Below are positions 60,436 to 64,000 of a DNA stretch of 64,000 nt, one piece after another. The number at the start of each line of letters is the position of its first letter. The stretch's first letter is position 1. The stretch is from Nitrospiraceae bacterium (GTDB lineage: Bacteria; Nitrospirota; Nitrospiria; Nitrospirales; UBA8639), in the NCBI GenBank assembly GCA_020632595.1, contig JACKFF010000008.1, positions 1 to 64,000 on the forward strand. Reading direction: 5' to 3'. Under the pieces are notes generated by a model. That model saw only the letters and a program-made list of their open reading frames with translations. It did not search any database and had not been told where the DNA came from. The translations under genes were made by a program, and so were the position numbers.

Positions 60436-61047
60436 ATGTCGGACTCCCATCTGCCAAACCAGCCTTCGTCCAATCCGACATTAGGTCGAAGAATGTTTCT
60501 TCGACAGTCGGCAATTTCCATAGGTGCCACAGTTCATGAATTCGTAAAACATCGCGATGCTCCTTCACCAATAAAAAAGGAGCAGCCTGTTCCTGAGAAA
60601 ACGGGGTGGCTCCGTCCCCCAGGTGCTGTGGATGAGGAGTTGTTTTTGGAGCGCTGCACTGGATGCGCTGATTGTGTCGAGGTTTGTCCTCACGATGCAA
60701 TTCAGATGTTATTGAGCAACGATACTCCCGTTATCTATCCAGGGGAAACCCCATGCGAATTATGTGAGGATCTTCCTTGTATTGGGGCCTGTACTACGGA
60801 GGCTCTGTTGCCTGTTGCGGATCGTTTTCAGGTAAATATGGGAGTGGCGAAAGTTTTGTCAAAAATGTGTACGGCGGGAGCTGGCTGCAATGCGTGTGTT
60901 TCTAAATGTCCCACGGAGGCACTCTCGATGGATTTTGCCTCATATCACATTCGTGTAGATGATTCGGTTTGCGTGGGTTGTGGTATATGCCAATATATTT
61001 GTGGAACAGTAAATGACCGTAGCGCAATTCGGATTGTTTCTAGATGA
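60436..61047 (+). CDS. Four-cluster 4Fe-4S ferredoxin-like protein (NapF/NapG type)
   Basis: A 203-residue iron-sulfur protein with four cysteine groups: CTGCADCVEVC, CELCEDLPCIGAC, CTAGAGCNACVSKC and CVGCGICQYIC. The arrangement resembles NapF/NapG ferredoxins that serve periplasmic molybdenum enzymes. The third group has an extra spacer (CTAGAGC). The N terminus has GRRMFLRQ, which resembles a twin-arginine motif, but the hydrophobic stretch after it is short, so export is uncertain. It is followed 331 bases later by a TorD-like gene. A role in electron transfer or cofactor insertion is inferred. Confidence 0.84.
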   Translation: MSDSHLPNQPSSNPTLGRRMFLRQSAISIGATVHEFVKHRDAPSPIKKEQPVPEKTGWLRPPGAVDEELFLERCTGCADCVEVCPHDAIQMLLSNDTPVIYPGETPCELCEDLPCIGACTTEALLPVADRFQVNMGVAKVLSKMCTAGAGCNACVSKCPTEALSMDFASYHIRVDDSVCVGCGICQYICGTVNDRSAIRIVSR

Positions 61048-61378
61048 GGAACGTGAGGTATTTTTCGCTTAGTGATGTTGAAAGCTTAAGTGATCTGGGG
61101 GAAAAGTATGAATATGGACCTTTTGCGGGGAGGTATGGAAAGTGGACGGAGGCATAAAATGGGATTTTTCTGTGTGGATTCTAAGGTAAATTTAGGGGAT
61201 TCAAGTTGCAGGAAAATTCTGGAAAACGTGGGGCTATGAGGGATATTGAAGTCTTGACTTCATAGGGCTGTTGTCCTATTATCTGATCCCTTTTTCATGA
61301 ATCCTTAATGGCCCTGACAATGATCCTAATTGAAGCAAATGCTTAAGAAATGTAAAAATTTTAAAAGTTAGGTGAAAT
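61048..61378. promoter_or_regulatory. Intergenic region with a strong sigma-70 promoter
   Basis: TTGACT (61254-61259) and TATTAT (61277-61282) are separated by the ideal 17 bases. They lie 97 bases upstream of the TorD-like gene and would drive it and the gamma-like gene. No gene is visible in the remaining bases. Confidence 0.65.
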
Positions 61379-62350
61379 ATGACATCAGGCGTTAAAGAGG
61401 GGAAAAAAGCAGGGAAAAGCGGAATGCCAGTTTCTGGAAATGAAAAGGCCGTCAAAATTTCTCCAAAAGATGCGCCAGCTGTTGATCGGGCACTTTGTCG
61501 CAGTAAGCTTTACTTGTTGGTATCCTGGGGATATCTTTACCCGGAAGATGAGGAGTTTCTCGATTACCTTCAAAGTGGGGAATTTGTCGAGGATGGAAAA
61601 TCGGCATTAGAAGGGCTGAAAAAAGAATTACAAAATATAGGGGGCGATGAAGCACAAGAGCGTCTTGATGCACTGGTGGGCAATTTTGATGCGATTGAAG
61701 CTTGGATTTCATCAGAAGGCGAAAACTGGAGCCTCCAAGACTTACGAGATGAGCATCGTCGAGTGTTTAGCAATGTCATCGCGTTAGATTGTCCGCCATA
61801 CGAGACATTATTTGGAAATGACCATGTTTTCGGCCAGTCATATGTGATGGGAGACATTGCCGGTTTTTATAGTGCATTTGGCCTTCAGCTTTCTCCGGAT
61901 ATTCATGAACGCCTGGATCATTTGAGTGTAGAGTTGGAATTTATGCATTATCTGGCATATAAAGAATCATATGCGATTCTTCATGATGGAGCAGAAAAAC
62001 TAAAAACCGTCATTGAAGCTGAGAAAAAATTTGTTAAAGAGCATATTGGTCGATGGGTTCCTTTATTTTCAGGAATGTTAAATAGAAAGGCCGATTACGG
62101 ATTTTATAAGATTTTGGCTGATTTTACCTCTCATTGGATTGCTTTCGATGTTGCATTTTTAGGGGTAACGCCTCAACCTTATTCAGAAACAGATTATCGC
62201 CCTGCCTCATACAATAACCCTGAAGGCCAAAGCTTTGAATGTGGTGCTCAAGATCAAGGAAATGAGCTAAGCCTCCTGATGAGTGAAGTTGGGGCTGATG
62301 CATTTTTGGATAAGGAAAGTGGAACATCTGGCCAATCAGGAAATGCATAG
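61379..62350 (+). CDS. TorD/NarJ-type molybdoenzyme chaperone
   Basis: A 323-residue all-helical protein of the TorD family that binds the signal peptide and apo-form of molybdenum enzymes before export. The family signature is visible in the central part: LQDLRDEHRRVFSNVIALD, then PPYETLFGND and ELEFMHYLAYKE. The N-terminal 35 residues are lysine-rich and disordered, longer than in typical TorD (about 200 residues). The C-terminal 60 residues are also an extension. The gene precedes the NXR-gamma-like gene by 116 bases, so its client is probably an NXR-type enzyme. It has its own promoter. Confidence 0.84.
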   Translation: MTSGVKEGKKAGKSGMPVSGNEKAVKISPKDAPAVDRALCRSKLYLLVSWGYLYPEDEEFLDYLQSGEFVEDGKSALEGLKKELQNIGGDEAQERLDALVGNFDAIEAWISSEGENWSLQDLRDEHRRVFSNVIALDCPPYETLFGNDHVFGQSYVMGDIAGFYSAFGLQLSPDIHERLDHLSVELEFMHYLAYKESYAILHDGAEKLKTVIEAEKKFVKEHIGRWVPLFSGMLNRKADYGFYKILADFTSHWIAFDVAFLGVTPQPYSETDYRPASYNNPEGQSFECGAQDQGNELSLLMSEVGADAFLDKESGTSGQSGNA

Positions 62351-62466
62351 TGAAGGATTGGGTTAAGTCATTTTTGAAAATTAGTTTTAGTGGCGACAGG
62401 TTTGAGGAGACAGGTAGTTAGCAGCCTTTTCGGTTTTAATCTTTTATCAAAGGAGGATGCGTCATT

Positions 62467-63423
62467 ATGAGATTGGTGCAGACGCGTAACAAACGACTGG
62501 TGTTTGGCGTTCTTCTGTCTGTCCTGGTGGTGTGTGTAGGTTTGACCATTGGGCAGATTCCGCTGGCCGTCTCGCAGCCGGTGACGATTCCGGTTGGCAA
62601 AATTACTGGCCCAATTCCTATGGATGCGGCGAATCCTGTATGGGAATCCGTGCCCGGTATCGTTGCCCCATTAAGTGGGCAGACGATAACTACCCCAATG
62701 CACCCGAACATTTCAGTGAAAACTGTGATGATCAAGATGGCAACAAATGGCGAGGAAATCGGCGTTTGGGCCAACTGGGGTGACCAAACATTAAATAACA
62801 CCACTATTGGTCCTCAGGATTTCAGAGATCAAGTGGCGGTTCAATTCCCTGTGCAATCTGCAGGCGCACCTCCATTCCAATGTATGGGACAGTCTGGTGG
62901 GACGGTCAACATATGGCGTTGGAATGCGGAATGGCAAAAAGATCTTGGAGCTGGCGTGGCCGGTATGTGGGATGTGGACAACCAATATCCCTCCATAGCA
63001 TGGGATTACTACTATGAAGAGCCAGCTGGTGGTGTGACCTATCCTGACCGAATTGGTCGGAGTTTAGGGCCATTTAACCCTGGTATTTGGTCTGGCAACA
63101 TCATGTCCGACCCCAACCTGAGGTTAGGATCTGTCGAAGACTTGAATGCTAACGGTTTTAGTACCTTGACTACCCAAGCGTCCCAAGACGTGGTTGGTAA
63201 TGGATTATGGGAACCATATGGGTCACTGAAAGGTGGATGCTGCAGCGGTCCTACCTGGAGGGTGGTAATGAAGAGGAGTCTCAAGACTCAAGACCCCAAT
63301 GATGTTCAGTTCGCGGCAGGGGCCAGCTTCCCAGTAGCTTTTGCGGTATGGGACGGCTCAAACGTAGAACGTAACGGGATGAAAGGGATTTCGACTTGGT
63401 TTACGGCTCAAATGCCAAACTAA
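62467..63423 (+). CDS. nxrC: NXR-gamma-like (class II molybdoenzyme gamma) periplasmic subunit
   Basis: A 318-residue exported protein with a signal peptide (about 1-37, cleavage near AVSQP). The mature part matches the haem-b-binding gamma subunit of class II DMSO-reductase enzymes (ethylbenzene dehydrogenase gamma, nitrite oxidoreductase gamma candidate): VKTVMIKMATNGEEIGVWA, WRWNAEWQK and FPVAFAVWDGSN. The Met and Lys haem ligands cannot be assigned with certainty. The gene symbol is tentative because NXR alpha and beta are not here. GGAGG precedes the ATG. A second gamma-like domain is fused into the gene at 43425. Confidence 0.78.
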   Translation: MRLVQTRNKRLVFGVLLSVLVVCVGLTIGQIPLAVSQPVTIPVGKITGPIPMDAANPVWESVPGIVAPLSGQTITTPMHPNISVKTVMIKMATNGEEIGVWANWGDQTLNNTTIGPQDFRDQVAVQFPVQSAGAPPFQCMGQSGGTVNIWRWNAEWQKDLGAGVAGMWDVDNQYPSIAWDYYYEEPAGGVTYPDRIGRSLGPFNPGIWSGNIMSDPNLRLGSVEDLNANGFSTLTTQASQDVVGNGLWEPYGSLKGGCCSGPTWRVVMKRSLKTQDPNDVQFAAGASFPVAFAVWDGSNVERNGMKGISTWFTAQMPN

Positions 63424-63482
63424 GTTCATCCTTTTTTTTCATCAGGTCCTTGATCATATAGGACGATAGCTAAGCCTGAAGA

Positions 63483-63532
63483 CCTCCGGTAATGGACTCC
63501 AGTAATGGGGAAAGTTGCCGGAGGTTTTTTTA
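63483..63532 (+). terminator. Rho-independent terminator after the gamma-like gene
   Basis: A 7-bp stem (cctccgg/ccggagg) with a 28-base loop is followed by seven T residues (63525-63531). The loop is long for an efficient terminator. Confidence 0.6.
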
Positions 63533-63673
63533 TAACCACATTTTTTCGAATAAATGTGTATGCGATAAGGCAAGAAAAGGCTAATTGTTGCATTAAAGAG
63601 AATGGGACGTGTATAAATTTAAGATAGTAATCTTTTTTTCTCCTTATTATCCCCATTACCTGGGAGCCGCATT

Positions 63674-64000
63674 GTGAAAATTTCACTTTTATTCCCTCCT
63701 AGTTGGCATCCCTCTCAGCCTTATTTGAGTGTTCCCTGTCTTTCAGCCTTTCTTGAAAAATCTGGTGTTCCAGTTCATCAGCAACGAGATTTAAATATTG
63801 AGTTGCTTGATAGGGTGTTAACTAAAGGCTTTGGTTTAGATATTTATCCACGGTTAGTTGATTTGGTGAAAAAACTGGAAGTATCGGTTTCTGGAGATAC
63901 CGGTTACGGGAGTAAGGAGCATTATGCTCGTGTTGTTGAATCACTTGACCGGTTTCCTTATCTCATAGATGAAATCGAACCCGTTAAAGCCTCTTTGCGT
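63674..64000 (+). CDS. Radical SAM protein, B12-binding-like N terminus (runs off window)
   Basis: A GTG-started open frame of 109 codons that is still open at the window edge. It begins MKISLLFPPSWHPSQPYLSV followed by PCLSAFLEKSGVPV. This hydrophobic-PP-x opening is typical of the cobalamin-binding-like N terminus of radical SAM enzymes of the B12-binding group. The CxxxCxxC motif is not yet reached. The gene begins 142 bases after the terminator and is oriented away from the gamma-like gene's transcript. Function unknown. Confidence 0.65.
   Translation, partial: MKISLLFPPSWHPSQPYLSVPCLSAFLEKSGVPVHQQRDLNIELLDRVLTKGFGLDIYPRLVDLVKKLEVSVSGDTGYGSKEHYARVVESLDRFPYLIDEIEPVKASLR

Noticed and set aside
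61109..61240. 43-codon open frame before the TorD-like gene
   Set aside because: A GGGGG tract precedes the ATG, but composition is not protein-like and it overlaps the region just upstream of the promoter.

Overview
The window looks like the chromosome of a nitrite-oxidising bacterium of the Nitrospira type (phylum Nitrospirota). This is inferred from gene content, not from a marker gene. The pointers are cytochrome bd-like oxidases without the canonical CydA signature, genes for dihaem and monohaem cytochromes c, two NXR-gamma/ethylbenzene-dehydrogenase-gamma-like haem proteins, a TorD-type chaperone, a four-cluster ferredoxin and several periplasmic copper proteins. Base composition appears to be close to 48% G+C, lower than sewage or soil Nitrospira, which would fit a marine-type lineage. 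No rRNA, tRNA, CRISPR array, transposase or phage gene was seen.

Layout. 1-1045: a frameshifted small secreted-protein gene, then a repeat-rich stretch without a credible gene. 1046-11988: housekeeping genes (polyprenyl synthase, gltB-gltD, MBL-fold hydrolase) with a large DUF692 protein and a coiled-coil lipoprotein. 12615-15879: small periplasmic and redox genes (cupredoxin, DUF192, Rieske, chagasin-like) and a class IV aminotransferase. 16158-29902: a copper-protein island with a 1625-residue internally triplicated multicopper-oxidase-like protein, three proteins that join a blue-copper site to a carboxypeptidase-regulatory-like beta domain, a non-catalytic sulfatase-modifying-factor-like protein, a HEAT-repeat protein and a DUF255 thioredoxin-fold protein.

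30088-45296 is a respiratory region. It holds a methyltransferase, a DUF420 protein, a PCP_red protein, a first bd-like oxidase, DUF3047, two more sulfatase-modifying-factor-like proteins, three very short membrane-protein genes, the second bd-like oxidase, two membrane-bound cytochromes c, and a fusion of two c-haem domains with an NXR-gamma-like domain and a membrane anchor. A strong terminator closes it. 45361-53207 is housekeeping (mobA, heptosyltransferase, argS, tgt, yajC-secD-secF). 53310-57952 is a sensor kinase with a sigma-54 response regulator. 58022-60369 holds a WD40 protein and a zincin-like protein. 60436-63423 holds ferredoxin, TorD-like chaperone and NXR-gamma-like genes. A radical-SAM-type gene runs off the right end.

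Working model (inference): a periplasmic molybdenum enzyme of the NXR type, whose alpha and beta genes are outside this window, would pass electrons through the gamma-like subunits and cytochromes c to the bd-like oxidases. The TorD-like chaperone, MobA and ferredoxin would serve its maturation or electron transfer, and the copper proteins would add periplasmic electron carriers or oxidase-like functions. The most unusual parts are the oxidase cluster with its tiny membrane proteins and the triplicated multicopper-oxidase-like protein.
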